DNA of 64,000 nt from Pseudomonadota bacterium (GCA_021846965.1 JAJZWA010000008.1:1-64000), one strand, 5' to 3'. Shown: positions 50,996 through 61,485, counted from the stretch's first letter. Notes: generated by a model from the sequence alone, not told the origin. Made by a program: numbers and translations.

Positions 50996-51718
50996 TCAGC
51001 CGGCGGCGGTGGCGCCCTGGCGTTGCGTGAACCGGTAACCCGCTCCACGCACCGTCTCGACCAGCTCGGAACAATTCGCCGGAGCCAGCGCCTCACGCAG
51101 GCGCTTGATGTGCACGTCCACGGTGCGCTCCTCGATGAACACGTGGTCGCCCCACACCTTGTCGAGCAATGCCCCGCGGCTGTGCACCCGCTCCGGGTGG
51201 GTCATCATGAAGTGCAGCAGCTTGAACTCGGTGGGCCCCAGGCGCAGCTCCTTCTCCGCGCCGTCGGGCCCGGTGTAGGTGACGCGGCGGGTTCCCGGAT
51301 CGACGGCCAGCGCGCCCGCGCGCACCGGCTCGTCGGTGAGCTGCGGCGAGCGCCGACGCAGCACCGCGCGGATGCGCGCCAGCAGTTCCTTGGGAGAGAA
51401 GGGCTTGGTGATGTAGTCGTCGGCCCCGGCATCGAGCCCGGCGATGGTGTCGGTCTCCTCGCTGCGCGCCGTCAGCAGGATCATCGGGATGCCCCGCGTG
51501 CGCGCGCCCTGGCGCAGCTCGCGCAGCAAGGCCACGCCGGACATGCCGGGCAGCATCCAGTCCACGAGCATCACGTCGGGGAGCACGTCGCGGATCAGGC
51601 GCAAGGCCTCCTCGGCGCTTCCCGCCACGATGGGGCAGTGGCCGGCGTGCCGCAGGTTCACCGCGAGCAATTCGGCGATCGCGGGCTCGTCTTCGACAAT
51701 CAGGATGTTGCTGGGCAT
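50996..51718 (-). CDS. phoB: Phosphate regulon response regulator PhoB
   Basis: A 240-residue OmpR-type regulator. The receiver domain has IVEDEPAIAELLAVNL, the phospho-acceptor Asp in VMLVDWMLPGMSG and the Lys in GADDYITKPFSPKELLARI. The C-terminal winged helix (ELRLGPTEFKLLHFMMTHPERVHSRGALLDKVWG and RTVDVHIKRLREAL) matches PhoB recognition sequences. It binds the Pho boxes predicted upstream of pstS, ppk, ppx and olsB. It follows phoU by 52 bp. Confidence 0.97.
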   Translation of the reverse strand: MPSNILIVEDEPAIAELLAVNLRHAGHCPIVAGSAEEALRLIRDVLPDVMLVDWMLPGMSGVALLRELRQGARTRGIPMILLTARSEETDTIAGLDAGADDYITKPFSPKELLARIRAVLRRRSPQLTDEPVRAGALAVDPGTRRVTYTGPDGAEKELRLGPTEFKLLHFMMTHPERVHSRGALLDKVWGDHVFIEERTVDVHIKRLREALAPANCSELVETVRGAGYRFTQRQGATAAG

Positions 51719-51770
51719 GGATTGGACTCGGGCCTGCGACTGCCTGCCCCGCGACGCGTCTGTCGCGGGT

Positions 51771-52472
51771 TCAGAGGGTTCCCGCCACCTCGTTGAAGGC
51801 TTCCTTGTTGTGTCGCACGTCGGTGCCGCGCACCACGTAGATCACGAACTCGGCGATGTTCTTGGCGTGGTCGCCGATGCGCTCGATGGCCTTGGCGATG
51901 AACACCATGTCCAGACTGGCGGAGATGTTGCGCGGGTCCTCCATCACGTAGGTGATGAGCTTGCGCATGAAGGAGTCGAATTCGGCGTCGATGGCGCTGT
52001 CGGCGGTGACGATGTCCACAGCGGCCCGCTCGTCCAGGCGCGCGAAGGCGTCCAGGGCCTTGCGGATCTGCGCCACCGCGAGGTCGGATTCGCGGATGAT
52101 CTCGTTGAAGGAGATGCTCAGGTTGGCCCCGGCCTCGACCAGGTCGCGCGCCATGCGGGCGATGCGGTCGGCCTCGTCGCCCACGCGTTCCAGGTTGGTG
52201 ATGGTCTTGGAGATGGCCAGCATCAGGCGCAGGTCGCGCGCGGTGGGCTGGCGCTTGGCGATGATCTGCGCCACGTCGGCGTCGATCTCCACCTCGAGCT
52301 GGTTCACGCGCTTCTCGTTGAGCATCACCCCGCGCGCGGCCTCGGCATCGAAGTGGCGCAGCGCGTACACCGCCTGCGCGATCTGGGATTCGACCAGGCC
52401 GCCCATCTCCAGCACGCGGGTGGTGATGGCACTGATCTCGGCGTCGAACTGGGTGGAAAGGTGCTTGTCCAT
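51771..52472 (-). CDS. phoU: Phosphate signalling protein PhoU
   Basis: A 233-residue all-helical protein with two three-helix bundles. Metal-binding motifs are visible as NLERVGDEADRIARMA and AIERIGDHAKNIAEFVIYVV, the paired E/DxxxD motifs of PhoU. It links the Pst transporter to PhoR and represses the regulon when phosphate is plentiful. It sits between pstB and phoB, 22 bp after pstB, the usual arrangement in Burkholderiales. Confidence 0.97.
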   Translation of the reverse strand: MDKHLSTQFDAEISAITTRVLEMGGLVESQIAQAVYALRHFDAEAARGVMLNEKRVNQLEVEIDADVAQIIAKRQPTARDLRLMLAISKTITNLERVGDEADRIARMARDLVEAGANLSISFNEIIRESDLAVAQIRKALDAFARLDERAAVDIVTADSAIDAEFDSFMRKLITYVMEDPRNISASLDMVFIAKAIERIGDHAKNIAEFVIYVVRGTDVRHNKEAFNEVAGTL

Positions 52473-52494
52473 GGCTGGATCTCCTGGCGCGCGT

Positions 52495-53283
52495 TCAGCC
52501 GAAACGGCCGGTGATGTAGTCCTCGGTCTGCTGCTTGCGCGGCTTGAGGAAGATCTGGTTGGTATCTCCGAACTCGATGAGCTCGCCCAGGTACATGTAG
52601 GCGGTGTAGTCCGACACGCGCGCGGCCTGCTGCATGTTGTGGGTGACGATGGCCACCGTGTAGTCGCTCTTGAGCTCGGTGACCAGTTCCTCGATCTTGC
52701 CGGTGGAGATCGGATCCAGCGCCGAGGTGGGCTCGTCGAGCAGCAGCACCTCCGGGCGGATGGCGATGGCGCGCGCGATGCACAGGCGCTGCTGCTGGCC
52801 GCCCGACAGGCTCAGGCCGCTCTGGTGCAGCTTGTCCTTCACCTCGTCCCACAGCGCCGTCTTGGTCAGCGCCCACTGCACGCGCTCCTCCATGTCGGCG
52901 CGCGGCAGCTTCTCGTACAGACGAATGCCGAAGGCGATGTTCTCGAAAATCGACATCGGGAAGGGCGTGGGCTTCTGGAACACCATGCCCACGCGCGCGC
53001 GCAGCAGCGACACGTCCTCGGTCTTGGACAGGATGTTGCGGCCGTCGAACAGCACCTCGCCTTCGGCGCGCTGGTCGGGATAGAGCTCGAACATGCGGTT
53101 GAAAATGCGCAGCAGCGTGGACTTGCCGCAGCCCGAAGGCCCGATGAAGGCCGTGACCTGGCGGTCCGCGATCTCCAGGCTCACGTCCTTGATGGCACGG
53201 TACTTGCCGTAGTAGAAGTTGACGTTGCGCACCGACACGCGCGTCGTGCTCGGCGCGTTCGGCTCCTGGGTCGGTTGGGTCAT
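52495..53283 (-). CDS. pstB: Phosphate ABC transporter ATP-binding protein PstB
   Basis: A 262-residue ABC ATPase. [21 protein letters not shown] opens the domain. Walker A is GPSGCGKST, the Q-loop [21 protein letters not shown] is specific to PstB, the signature is LSGGQQQR, Walker B is [22 protein letters not shown] and the H-loop [13 protein letters not shown]. The start at 53283 begins a normal-length protein; the 253-residue upstream extension is the shadow of pstA. It powers high-affinity phosphate uptake. Confidence 0.98.
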   Translation of the reverse strand: MTQPTQEPNAPSTTRVSVRNVNFYYGKYRAIKDVSLEIADRQVTAFIGPSGCGKSTLLRIFNRMFELYPDQRAEGEVLFDGRNILSKTEDVSLLRARVGMVFQKPTPFPMSIFENIAFGIRLYEKLPRADMEERVQWALTKTALWDEVKDKLHQSGLSLSGGQQQRLCIARAIAIRPEVLLLDEPTSALDPISTGKIEELVTELKSDYTVAIVTHNMQQAARVSDYTAYMYLGELIEFGDTNQIFLKPRKQQTEDYITGRFG

Positions 53284-53306
53284 CGACGGATCTCGGGGTG
53301 CAAGGT

Positions 53307-54194
53307 TCACAGGCGCTTGCGCAGGAAGATGCGGGTGGCGATGTTGATCACCAGCACCACGGCGATCACCAGGAAGGCGGCCGCGTAGGCCAGCGCATGC
53401 GCGGAGGCGAAGGGCTGGTTGATGAAACTCCAGATCACGTAGGTGAGGTAGCCGATGGGCTCTCGCGTGAGCTGGCCGTTCCACAGGTAGTTGGACCAGC
53501 CGGCGGTGTAGATCAGCGGCGCCGTCTCGCCCACCGAGATGGCCAGCGACAGCAGCACCCCGGTGATCACGCCCGATCGCGCGGCCGGCAGCAGGATCTT
53601 GAACACCACCTGGTGCTCCTTGCAGCCCAGCGCATAGCCTGCCTCGCGCAGGCTGGAGGGGTTCTGGCGCATGGCCAGTTCGGTGAATCGCGCGATGTAG
53701 GGCACGATCATCAGCGCCAGGGTCAGCGCCCCGGCCAGGGCCGAGAACTGCCAGCCCAGTCCCTCCACCAGCGTGACGTAGCTGAAGTAGCCCAGCACGA
53801 TGGACGGCACGCCGGTCAGCACGTCGGCCAGGAAACGCACCGAGCGCCCCCAGAGCCCCTCGCCGTATTCGGCCAGGTAGATGCCGGTGATCACGCCCAC
53901 CGGGGCGGCGAACAGGATCGCGCCGCCGCTGAGCACCAGGGTGCCTTCGATGGCGTTGAGCAGGCCACCGCTGATGCCGTTGGTGACCTGGGTGAAGACC
54001 GTCAGATTCAACGCCCTGGCGCCGCGTGAAAGCACGGTCCACAGGATGTCGGCCAGCGGCACCACCACCAGCACGAAGGAAATGGCGCAGAAGACGCCGA
54101 ACAGCACCGCGTCGACGCGGCGCCGGCGCGACACGCGCAGCACGGCCTCAGCCGGGGACGGCAACACGTCGCGTGAGGATGCGAGCGATGACAT
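53307..54194 (-). CDS. pstA: Phosphate ABC transporter permease PstA
   Basis: A 295-residue permease with six predicted helices. [20 protein letters not shown] is the first; [22 protein letters not shown] and the coupling loop [50 protein letters not shown] are characteristic PstA sequence. The ATG at 54194 overlaps the 3' end of pstC by 47 bp; a TTG two codons earlier heads the ORF. The overlap indicates coupled translation. Confidence 0.95.
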   Translation of the reverse strand: MSSLASSRDVLPSPAEAVLRVSRRRRVDAVLFGVFCAISFVLVVVPLADILWTVLSRGARALNLTVFTQVTNGISGGLLNAIEGTLVLSGGAILFAAPVGVITGIYLAEYGEGLWGRSVRFLADVLTGVPSIVLGYFSYVTLVEGLGWQFSALAGALTLALMIVPYIARFTELAMRQNPSSLREAGYALGCKEHQVVFKILLPAARSGVITGVLLSLAISVGETAPLIYTAGWSNYLWNGQLTREPIGYLTYVIWSFINQPFASAHALAYAAAFLVIAVVLVINIATRIFLRKRL

Positions 54195-55101
54195 TGACAA
54201 TGACCGCGATGATGAGAAGAACGAGGGCGATCTCGGCCAGCGAGCGAACCGCCATGCCGCTGGTGTCCTGCAGGGCGCTGTCGAGCTGCGAGGCGATGAA
54301 GGCGGCCATGCTGGTGATCGGGCTGAACAGGGATCCGGGCAGGTAGTTCAGGGCTCCCCCGCTGACCATGAGCACCGCCATGGTCTCGCCCAGGGCGCGC
54401 CCCAGCGCCAGGATGACGGCGCCGATCAGCGGGGTGCGCACGGCCGGAAGCAGCGCGCGGCGCTGCACCTCGGCGCGCGTGGCTCCCAGCGCGAAGCAGG
54501 ATTCGCGAAGTTCGCGGGGCACCCGGCGCAGGGCCTCGATCAGGGTGCTGGCGATCACCGGCAGCACCATGAGCGCCAGCACCAGGCTGGCGGTGAACAG
54601 GCCGAAACCACTGCTGGCCGGCGTGGAGAAGAAGGACACGAAGGGGATCGACGCGGAGATGGCCGGCGCCAGGTACTTGAGGGTCAGGGGCGCCAGCACC
54701 TCGAAGCCCCACAGGCCGTAGACCACGCTGGGCACCATGGCCAGCAGTTCGACGATCTGCGCGAAGGCGCCGCTGAGCCGGTGCGGGGCGTATTCGACCA
54801 GGTACAGGGCGACGCCGACGCCCACCGGCACCGCCAGCAGCAGTGCGAGGGCCGAGCTGGCCAGGGTACCGACGATGAACACCCAGATGCCGTAGTGGGC
54901 GCCCGCGGGCACCAGCACACCGTTCACGTGCACCGGGTCACCGTACAGGTTGCCCAGGCTCCAGGTATTGGAGAACAGGAATCCGAAACCGTTGAACCGG
55001 ATCGCAGGCCAGGAATAGGCGGCGAGGAACACGAACAGGGCGATCAGACCCAGCGGGATGAGCGCCGAGGTCGCCTGCAGTCCGCGTTGAAACCATTTCA
55101 T
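54148..55101 (-). CDS. pstC: Phosphate ABC transporter permease PstC
   Basis: A 317-residue permease. LIPLGLIALFVFLAAYSWPAI is the first helix. IVELLAMVPSVVYGLWGFEVLAP and the coupling loop RESCFALGATRAEVQRRALLPAVRTPLIGAVILALGRALGETMAVLMVSGGA match PstC. It pairs with PstA to form the phosphate channel. The start at 55101 (MKWFQRG) removes 19 residues of weakly supported extension. Two strong hairpins separate it from pstS. Confidence 0.95.
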   Translation of the reverse strand: MKWFQRGLQATSALIPLGLIALFVFLAAYSWPAIRFNGFGFLFSNTWSLGNLYGDPVHVNGVLVPAGAHYGIWVFIVGTLASSALALLLAVPVGVGVALYLVEYAPHRLSGAFAQIVELLAMVPSVVYGLWGFEVLAPLTLKYLAPAISASIPFVSFFSTPASSGFGLFTASLVLALMVLPVIASTLIEALRRVPRELRESCFALGATRAEVQRRALLPAVRTPLIGAVILALGRALGETMAVLMVSGGALNYLPGSLFSPITSMAAFIASQLDSALQDTSGMAVRSLAEIALVLLIIAVIVNVIARILTRRVAVPG

Positions 55102-55145
55102 GCTTGCTTGCACCTGGGATCGTGTTGCCAAACCGGAGAACAGCT

Positions 55146-55200
55146 TCGGCACCCGCAAGGGTGCCGAGTCTGCCGCGCACGCGCCACAGGGCGCGTGCGC
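55146..55200. other. Tandem perfect hairpins between pstS and pstC
   Basis: Two hairpins: TCGGCACCC-GCAA-GGGTGCCGA (55146-55167, 9-bp stem) and GCGCACGCGCC-ACAG-GGCGCGTGCGC (55175-55200, 11-bp stem). Neither has a U tract. Such structures downstream of binding-protein genes typically protect the upstream mRNA and lower downstream expression, letting PstS be made in excess over PstCAB. Confidence 0.75.
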
Positions 55201-55216
55201 TCGAGGCTGATGATGC

Positions 55217-56299
55217 TTACTGGATCTTCGCGATCTGGGCCTTGCTCAGTTCCTGGATGTGCTTGGGCAGCGCGATGAATCGCACGGCTTCCAGGTACTT
55301 GGAGGCATTGCCACCGTCGCTTTCCACCGCCCAGCCCAGGAATTCCTTGATGGCCTTGGCCTGCTCGGCGTTGGCCTGCTTGGCGTTGACGATCGCGTAC
55401 TCGTAGTTGATGATGGGGTAGGACTCCGCACCCGGGGCGAACACCAGGCTCAGGCGCTCGTCGGCCGGGGTCTTGGCGATCAGGCCGTCGGCGGCGGCGC
55501 TGACGGTCTTCGGGGTCGGCAGCAGGAACTTGCCGGCGCGGTTCTTCAGCATGGCGGTGCCCAGGCCGGCCTTGGCGACCTGCTCATGGAAGCTCACGCC
55601 GATGTAGGCGATCGAGTACGGGGTCTGCTGGCAGGCCTGCACCATGCCGGGGTTGCCGTTGGCGCCCACGCCGCCCTGCACCGCAGGCCAGCTGATGGTG
55701 GTGCCGTAGCCCACGCTGCCGTTCCACTTGCTGTCGGAGAAGGACAGGTACTGGCTGAAAATGAAGGTGTCGCCACTGCCGTCGGTGCGGTGGATCGGCA
55801 CGATGGTGTGGTTGGGCAGCTTCACGCCGGGGTTCAGCGCCTTGATGGCGGCGTCATCCCAGTTCTTGATGGCGCCGCTGTAGATGCCGGCGAGCACCGG
55901 GCCGTCCAGCTTCAGGTGGTCCTTGTTCAGGCCCGGAACGTTGAAGTTGACGGTCTGCGCCGAGATGGCCAGGGGGATGTTCAGGATGCTGGGGTTCTGC
56001 TTGATCTGACCGTCGCTCATGTACGCGTCGGAGGCGCCGATCTGGGCCACGCCGGAGATCGCCTGCGCGATGCCGGTGCCGCTACCGGTGCCCTGGGTGG
56101 TGATGCGCACGCCGGGGTGGGCCTTGGTGTAGTCGGGCACCCACAGGTTGAACAGCGGGTACAGCAGCGTGGAGCCGGTCTCCAGCAGGGTCACGTCGGC
56201 AGCGTGGGCGGCCATCGGAGCCACGGAGGTGGCGACCACCAGGCCCGCGGTGGCGAGAGCCAGCTTGAGGTGTTGGCGGCGGGTCGTATCGATCGACAT
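55217..56299 (-). CDS. pstS: Phosphate-binding protein PstS
   Basis: A 360-residue periplasmic phosphate receptor. The signal peptide RRQHLKLALATAGLVVATSVAPMAAHAAD is followed by VTLLETGSTLLYPLFNLW and TTQGTGSGTGIAQAISG, the latter the phosphate-binding serine/threonine loop, and HRTDGSGDTFIFSQYLS with the second set of ligands. The start at 56299 is supported by AGGAG; the ORF start 18 codons upstream lacks one. First gene of pstSCAB-phoU-phoBR, behind a clear Pho box. Confidence 0.97.
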   Translation of the reverse strand: MSIDTTRRQHLKLALATAGLVVATSVAPMAAHAADVTLLETGSTLLYPLFNLWVPDYTKAHPGVRITTQGTGSGTGIAQAISGVAQIGASDAYMSDGQIKQNPSILNIPLAISAQTVNFNVPGLNKDHLKLDGPVLAGIYSGAIKNWDDAAIKALNPGVKLPNHTIVPIHRTDGSGDTFIFSQYLSFSDSKWNGSVGYGTTISWPAVQGGVGANGNPGMVQACQQTPYSIAYIGVSFHEQVAKAGLGTAMLKNRAGKFLLPTPKTVSAAADGLIAKTPADERLSLVFAPGAESYPIINYEYAIVNAKQANAEQAKAIKEFLGWAVESDGGNASKYLEAVRFIALPKHIQELSKAQIAKIQ

Positions 56300-56367
56300 G
56301 CAATTTTCTCCTGAGGTCATGCACCAGTGAGGGGCTGGTGTCTGGACGCTCATTGGATACGTGGATT

Positions 56368-56385
56368 ATGACATTTTGGTGAAAG
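56368..56385 (-). promoter_or_regulatory. PhoB box upstream of pstS
   Basis: On the minus strand CTTTCAC-CAAA-ATGTCAT, an 18-bp 7-4-7 direct repeat close to the PhoB consensus. A -10-like TATCCA follows about 8 bp downstream. It lies 69 bp before the pstS ATG and separates the pst operon from glmM. Confidence 0.88.
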
Positions 56386-56446
56386 ACCCAAAAGTGTCGC
56401 GGGCCCCGTCCCGGCCCGCTCGCACCCTCGCCGCCGCCTGTCCGGT

Positions 56447-57799
56447 TCAGCCCTCTTGCTGCAGGGCCTCGCCCAGGCGCTGCGCGCAGGCCTTGCCGAA
56501 GCCCGGGTCCGGATGCTCGACCATGATGCGCAGCACCGGCTCGGTGCCGCTGGCGCGCACCAGCAGCCGGCCCTGGCTGCCCAGCTCGGAGCGCACCTCG
56601 CCGCTGGCCCGTGCCAGCCCGGCGTGGGACTTCCAGTCGATGCCCTCGCGCATGCGCACGTTCAGCAGGGTCTGCGGCAGCAGGCGCAGGCTGGCCAGCT
56701 GCTCGGCCAGCGAGCGCCCGCTGCGCACCACCAGTTCGAGCATCTGCAGCGCCGCGACGATGCCGTCGCCGGTGGTGTGACGATCCAGCAGCAGCATGTG
56801 GCCGGAGCCCTCGCCGCCGAGCTTCCAGTCTCGCGCCAGCAACTCCTCCAGCACGTAGCGGTCGCCCACCGCCGCGCGCACGAACTCCATGCCCTGCGCG
56901 GCCAGCGCCTGCTCCACCGCGAGGTTGGTCATCAAGGTGCCCACCACCCCGGCGGGCCGCCTGTCCATGGCCAGCAGGTACAGGAGTTCGTCGCCGTTGA
57001 ACAGGCGCCCGCTGGCATCGACCAGCTGCAGCCGGTCGGCGTCGCCGTCCAGCGCGATGCCGTAGTCGGCGCGCTGCTCGCGCACCGCCGCGATCAGCGC
57101 CTGCGGAGCCGTGGCGCCCACGGCCTGGTTGATGTTGAATCCGTCCGGCTGCGCACCGATGGCCACGACGTCGGCGCCCAGTTCGTGGAACACCGAGGGC
57201 GCGATGTGGTAGGCCGCGCCATGGGCGCAATCGACCACCAGGCGCAGCCCCTTGAGGGTGCGGTCGTTGGGAAAGGTGCTCTTGCAGAACTCGATGTAAC
57301 GTCCCGCGGCGTCGTCCAGGCGCCGTGCCTTGCCCAGCTCCTCCGAGGGCACGCAGCCCTCGGCGCGCGGCAGTTCCGCCTCGACCTCCAGCTCCCAGCT
57401 GTCGGGCAGCTTGCTGCCGCCGGCCGAGAAGAACTTGATGCCGTTGTCGGCGTAGGGGTTGTGAGAGGCACTGACCACCACGCCCAGGTCCAGGCGCAGC
57501 GCGCGCGTCAGGTAGGCCACGCCGGGCGTGGGCAGCGGCCCCACCAGCACGACGTCGCAGCCGGCCGCGGCGAAGCCGCATTCCAGCGCCGCCTCCAGCA
57601 TGTAGCCGGACACGCGGGTGTCCTTGCCGATGAGCACGGTCGGGCGCCTGGCGCCCCGCGCGCGCAGCACGCGCCCGGCCGCATGCCCCAGACGCAGGCC
57701 GAATTCCGGAACGATCGGCGCCGTGCCCACGCGCCCGCGCACCCCGTCGGTGCCGAAGTATTTCCTGCTTCCCAAGATCCCCGCTCCCCTGGTTGCCAT
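56447..57799 (-). CDS. glmM: Phosphoglucosamine mutase
   Basis: A 450-residue alpha-D-phosphohexomutase. [11 protein letters not shown] opens the protein. The phosphoserine loop is [18 protein letters not shown], the metal loop [14 protein letters not shown], the sugar-binding loop [11 protein letters not shown] and the phosphate-binding loop [16 protein letters not shown]. It converts glucosamine-6- to glucosamine-1-phosphate for peptidoglycan and LPS. The start at 57799 matches the family N-terminus. It follows folP by 25 bp. Confidence 0.98.
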   Translation of the reverse strand: MATRGAGILGSRKYFGTDGVRGRVGTAPIVPEFGLRLGHAAGRVLRARGARRPTVLIGKDTRVSGYMLEAALECGFAAAGCDVVLVGPLPTPGVAYLTRALRLDLGVVVSASHNPYADNGIKFFSAGGSKLPDSWELEVEAELPRAEGCVPSEELGKARRLDDAAGRYIEFCKSTFPNDRTLKGLRLVVDCAHGAAYHIAPSVFHELGADVVAIGAQPDGFNINQAVGATAPQALIAAVREQRADYGIALDGDADRLQLVDASGRLFNGDELLYLLAMDRRPAGVVGTLMTNLAVEQALAAQGMEFVRAAVGDRYVLEELLARDWKLGGEGSGHMLLLDRHTTGDGIVAALQMLELVVRSGRSLAEQLASLRLLPQTLLNVRMREGIDWKSHAGLARASGEVRSELGSQGRLLVRASGTEPVLRIMVEHPDPGFGKACAQRLGEALQQEG

Positions 57800-57824
57800 C
57801 CATGCGCGATGCAGGCCCGATGAC

Positions 57825-58646
57825 TCAGGCGCGCATCGCCTCGAAGGTACGTACGGCGTCTCGCGTGGCGGCCACGTCGTGCACGCGCAGCACCTGCGCG
57901 CCGGCGGCCACGCAGGCCAGCGCCGCCCCAAGGCTGGCAGCCACGCGCTCGCGCGGCGCCTGGCCCGAGGTGGCGGCCAGCATCGACTTGCGCGACACGC
58001 CCACCAGCACCGCGCAGCCCAGGCCGCGCAGGGGCGCCAGGCCGCGCGCCAGCTGCAGATTGTGCTCGCGTGTCTTGCCGAAGCCGAAACCCGGATCCAC
58101 GCACAGGCGTTCCAGGGCCACTCCGGCCTGGCGCAGCGCCTGCACGCGCTGGCGCAGGAACTCGAGCACCTCGGAGGCCACGTCCTCATAGTGCGGGGCC
58201 TGCTGCATGGTCGAGGGCTCGCCCTGCATGTGCATCAGGCAGACTCCGGCGGCGGGGCTGGCGGCGAGCGCCTCGATGGCGCCGGGGCGCCGCAGCGCGC
58301 ACACATCGTTGACCACGTCGACCCCGAGTTCCAGCGCGGCACGCATGGTGCGGGGATGGTAGGTGTCCACCGACAGCGGAACCTTCCAGCCCACCAGTTC
58401 GCGCAGCACCGGCTCGAGCCGGCGCCACTCCTCCTCGTCGCCCACTGGCGCCGCCCCGGGGCGGGTCGACTCGGCCCCCAGGTCCAGCATGTCCGCGCCC
58501 TCGTCGAGCAGTCGCCGCGCGTGGGCCAGCGCCGCATCCGGCGCCGCGTGCAGCCCGCCGTCGGAAAAGGAATCGGGCGTGAGATTGACGATGCCCATCA
58601 GCAGCGTGCGCCGCAGATCCAATGCGAAGCGCCCGGCCTGCCACAC
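57825..58646 (-). CDS. folP: Dihydropteroate synthase
   Basis: A TIM-barrel folate enzyme. [53 protein letters not shown] and VGVSRKSML are the conserved pterin and p-aminobenzoate site motifs. It condenses dihydropterin diphosphate with p-aminobenzoate. The start is uncertain: no ATG precedes the conserved core, and the GTG at 58646 (273 residues, close to E. coli length) is proposed; a TTG at 58697 is another option. It lies just after ftsH on the same strand, the usual Proteobacterial order ftsH-folP-glmM. Confidence 0.93.
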   Translation of the reverse strand: MWQAGRFALDLRRTLLMGIVNLTPDSFSDGGLHAAPDAALAHARRLLDEGADMLDLGAESTRPGAAPVGDEEEWRRLEPVLRELVGWKVPLSVDTYHPRTMRAALELGVDVVNDVCALRRPGAIEALAASPAAGVCLMHMQGEPSTMQQAPHYEDVASEVLEFLRQRVQALRQAGVALERLCVDPGFGFGKTREHNLQLARGLAPLRGLGCAVLVGVSRKSMLAATSGQAPRERVAASLGAALACVAAGAQVLRVHDVAATRDAVRTFEAMRA

Positions 58647-58714
58647 CCTCGCGGGGGGCAGGCCGGGCGCGTCGGGTGTCGACGCCAGCGCGGCCAAGGC
58701 GACCGGGCCCCGGA

Positions 58715-60616
58715 TCAGACCGGGTTGGCGGTGGGCGCGTCGCTGGGCAGGCCGCCGCTGCTGCGCCCGGCGCTGGGGGGCTGGTTGCTCTGCAGCGTGC
58801 CGGGCGGACGCGGCGGACGCGGCGGACGTCCGGACATGATGTCGTCGATCTGCTCGGAGTCGATGGTCTCCCATTCCAGCAGCGCCTGGGCCATCGCGTG
58901 CATCTTGTCCTGGTTCTCCTCGATGAGCTTGCGCGCCAGCGCGTACTGCTCGTCGATGATGCGGCGGATCTCGGCGTCGACCTTCTGCATGGTCTGTTCC
59001 GACACATGCGTGGTCTTGGTGATCGAGCGCCCGACGAACACCTCGCCCTCGTTCTCGGCGTAGACCATCGGGCCCAGGGAGTCCGACATGCCGTAGCGGG
59101 TGACCATGTCGCGCGCCAGCTGCGTGGCCCGCTCGAAGTCATTCGAGGCGCCGGTGGTCATCTGGTGCATGAACACTTCCTCGGCGATGCGTCCGCCGAA
59201 CAGCACGGAGATCATGCTGAGGATGCGGTCGCGCCCCATGCTGTAGCGGTCGGCCTCGGGCAGCTGCATGGTCAGGCCCAGCGCGCGGCCGCGCGGGATG
59301 ATCGTGACCTTGTGCACCGGGTCGGTCTGCGGCATCAGGCGCGCCACCAGCGCGTGGCCGGCCTCGTGGTAGGCGGTGTTGCGGCGCTCGTCCTCGGGCA
59401 TGACCATGGAGCGGCGCTCCGCGCCCATCATGATCTTGTCCTTGGCGCGCTCGAAATCCTCCATCTCCACCAGGCGCGCGTTGCGACGGGCGGCGAACAG
59501 GGCCGCCTCGTTGACCAGGTTGGCCAGGTCCGCTCCCGAGAAACCGGGGGTGCCGCGCGCCAGGATGTCGGCGCGCACGTCCGGGCCCACCGGAGCCTTG
59601 CGCATGTGCACGACCAGGATCTGCTCGCGCCCGCGGATGTCGGGCAGTTGCACGTAGACCTGGCGGTCGAAACGGCCCGGGCGCAGCAGCGCGGGGTCGA
59701 GGATGTCGGGGCGGTTGGTGGCCGCGATGACGATCACGCCCAGGTTGGTGTCGAAGCCGTCCATCTCCACCAGCATCTGGTTGAGGGTCTGCTCGCGCTC
59801 GTCGTTGCCGCCACCCAGGCCCGCGCCGCGATGGCGGCCCACCGCGTCGATCTCGTCGATGAAGATGATGCAGGGAGCGTGCTTCTTGGCCGTCTCGAAC
59901 ATGTCGCGCACCCGCGACGCGCCGACACCGACGAACATCTCGACGAAGTCCGATCCGGAAATCGAGAAGAACGGCACCTTGGCCTCGCCGGCCACGCTCT
60001 TGGCCAGCAGGGTCTTGCCGGTGCCGGGAGGGCCGACCAGCAGCACGCCGCGCGGGATGCGCCCGCCCAGCTTCTGGAATTTCTGCGGATCGCGCAGGAA
60101 GTCGACCAGTTCCTTGACTTCCTCCTTGGCCTCGTCGCAACCTGCCACGTCGGCGAAGGTGACGGTGTTGCTCGACTCGTCGAGCAGACGCGCCTTGGAC
60201 TTGCCGAAGCTGAAGGCCCCACCGCGGCCTCCGCCTTGCATCTGGCGCATGAAGTACACCCACACGCCGATGAGCAGGAGCATCGGGAACCAGGAAATCA
60301 GGATCTGCATCAGGAAGGACTGCTCCTCACGCGGAGCCCCCACCACCTGCACGCCGTCCTTCATCAGGTCGCCGGTCATCCACAGGTCGCCCGGGGAGGT
60401 GAGCGAATAGTGGCTGCCGTCGGTGGTGGTCACGTCGAGCGTGCCGCTCTGGTGCACGACCACCTTTTTCACGCGGCCCTGCTTGGCCTCGTGCATGAAC
60501 TGGGTGTAGCTGACCGTGTCGGCCGGCGCGCTGCGGTCGAACTGCTTGAACACCGTGAACAGCACCAGGCCGATGACCAGCCAGATTGCGACCTTGGAAA
60601 ACCATTGATTGTTCAA
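58715..60616 (-). CDS. ftsH: ATP-dependent zinc metalloprotease FtsH
   Basis: A 633-residue membrane protease. Two helices ([15 protein letters not shown] and [19 protein letters not shown]) flank a small periplasmic domain. The AAA domain has Walker [13 protein letters not shown], Walker [13 protein letters not shown] and the second region of homology [22 protein letters not shown]. The zinc site is YHEAGHALV. It degrades LpxC, SecY and sigma-32 in relatives. The start is a TTG at 60616, backed by GAGGAG seven bases upstream and by the family N-terminus NNQWFSK. Confidence 0.98.
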   Translation of the reverse strand: MNNQWFSKVAIWLVIGLVLFTVFKQFDRSAPADTVSYTQFMHEAKQGRVKKVVVHQSGTLDVTTTDGSHYSLTSPGDLWMTGDLMKDGVQVVGAPREEQSFLMQILISWFPMLLLIGVWVYFMRQMQGGGRGGAFSFGKSKARLLDESSNTVTFADVAGCDEAKEEVKELVDFLRDPQKFQKLGGRIPRGVLLVGPPGTGKTLLAKSVAGEAKVPFFSISGSDFVEMFVGVGASRVRDMFETAKKHAPCIIFIDEIDAVGRHRGAGLGGGNDEREQTLNQMLVEMDGFDTNLGVIVIAATNRPDILDPALLRPGRFDRQVYVQLPDIRGREQILVVHMRKAPVGPDVRADILARGTPGFSGADLANLVNEAALFAARRNARLVEMEDFERAKDKIMMGAERRSMVMPEDERRNTAYHEAGHALVARLMPQTDPVHKVTIIPRGRALGLTMQLPEADRYSMGRDRILSMISVLFGGRIAEEVFMHQMTTGASNDFERATQLARDMVTRYGMSDSLGPMVYAENEGEVFVGRSITKTTHVSEQTMQKVDAEIRRIIDEQYALARKLIEENQDKMHAMAQALLEWETIDSEQIDDIMSGRPPRPPRPPGTLQSNQPPSAGRSSGGLPSDAPTANPV

Positions 60617-60753
60617 GACAGACTCCTCAAGCCCCGCTGGGACAGACGCTTCGCGCCATTCCCTTCAATGTGTTGCCGATTCTAGGCGAATCAAGCCCCC
60701 GCTCCCTGATTCTGCTCAGTCGGCGCGCGCCTTCCCGGGCCATCAGGGAATTC

Positions 60754-60800
60754 CCTTAATAACAGAAAGGTCAATTAAGGCCAGGAACTGCTGATTCCTG
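60754..60800. other. Two AT-rich hairpins between rlmE and ftsH
   Basis: CCTTAAT/ATTAAGG (60754-60760 and 60774-60780) and CAGGAA-CTGCTGA-TTCCTG (60782-60800, followed by TTTT on the plus strand) lie in the locally AT-rich 221-bp spacer. They may end the rlmE transcript or form a leader structure for ftsH. Confidence 0.4.
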
Positions 60801-60837
60801 TTTTCTATCGAAGTTTTTGCCATGATAGACGGAATTT

Positions 60838-61485
60838 TCAATCCGCGTCCGGCTTGGGGTGCATGGCCAGCACGAAGACCTCGGCCGAGCGTTCGCGCGA
60901 GGCCTTGGGCTTGAGGGTCTTGACGCTGCGAAAGCGCTGCTTGTAGCGTGCCACGATCTGGCTGAAGTAGCCGCTGTGGAAGGTCTTGATGAGCAGCGCG
61001 CCGTCCTCGGCCAGCCAGTTGCCCGCGAACTCCAGCGCCAGGTCGGCCAGGTGTTCCACGCGCGCCGCGTCCGCCGAGGAGATGCCCGAGAGGTTGGGCG
61101 CCATGTCGGAGAGCACGAGGTCGACGCGCCGGCCTTCGAGCATGGCTTCGATGCGCTGCAGGACCTCGGCCTCGCGGAAGTCCCCCTGGATGAACTCCAC
61201 CCCGTCGACCGGATCCATGGGCAGCAGGTCCAGCGCCACCACGCGGCCGCGCAAGGCCCCCGCCGGGTCCGTGCCCAGGCGGCGCGCCAGGTACTGCGAC
61301 CAGGCGCCGGGGGCGCTGCCGAGCTCGACGATGAACTGGCCCGGACGCACCAGGCGATGCGCCTCGTCGATCTCCTGCAGCTTGTAGACGGCGCGCGAGC
61401 GGTAGTTGTCCTTCTGCGCCAGTTTCACAAAGGGGTCATGCAGGTGCTCGTTGAGCCATTGCTTGCTGAAACGGTTCTTCTTCAT
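60838..61485 (-). CDS. rlmE: 23S rRNA 2'-O-methyltransferase RlmE
   Basis: A 215-residue FtsJ/RrmJ methyltransferase. YRSRAVYKLQEIDEAH holds the first catalytic Lys, FIVELGSAPGAWSQYLA the S-adenosylmethionine loop, LVLSDMAPNLSG the catalytic Asp, and LLIKTFHSG the second catalytic Lys. It methylates U2552 of 23S rRNA. The start at 61485 (MKKNRFSK) matches homologues; a GTG ten codons upstream is less likely. It is divergent from yhbY, a typical pairing. Confidence 0.96.
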   Translation of the reverse strand: MKKNRFSKQWLNEHLHDPFVKLAQKDNYRSRAVYKLQEIDEAHRLVRPGQFIVELGSAPGAWSQYLARRLGTDPAGALRGRVVALDLLPMDPVDGVEFIQGDFREAEVLQRIEAMLEGRRVDLVLSDMAPNLSGISSADAARVEHLADLALEFAGNWLAEDGALLIKTFHSGYFSQIVARYKQRFRSVKTLKPKASRERSAEVFVLAMHPKPDAD

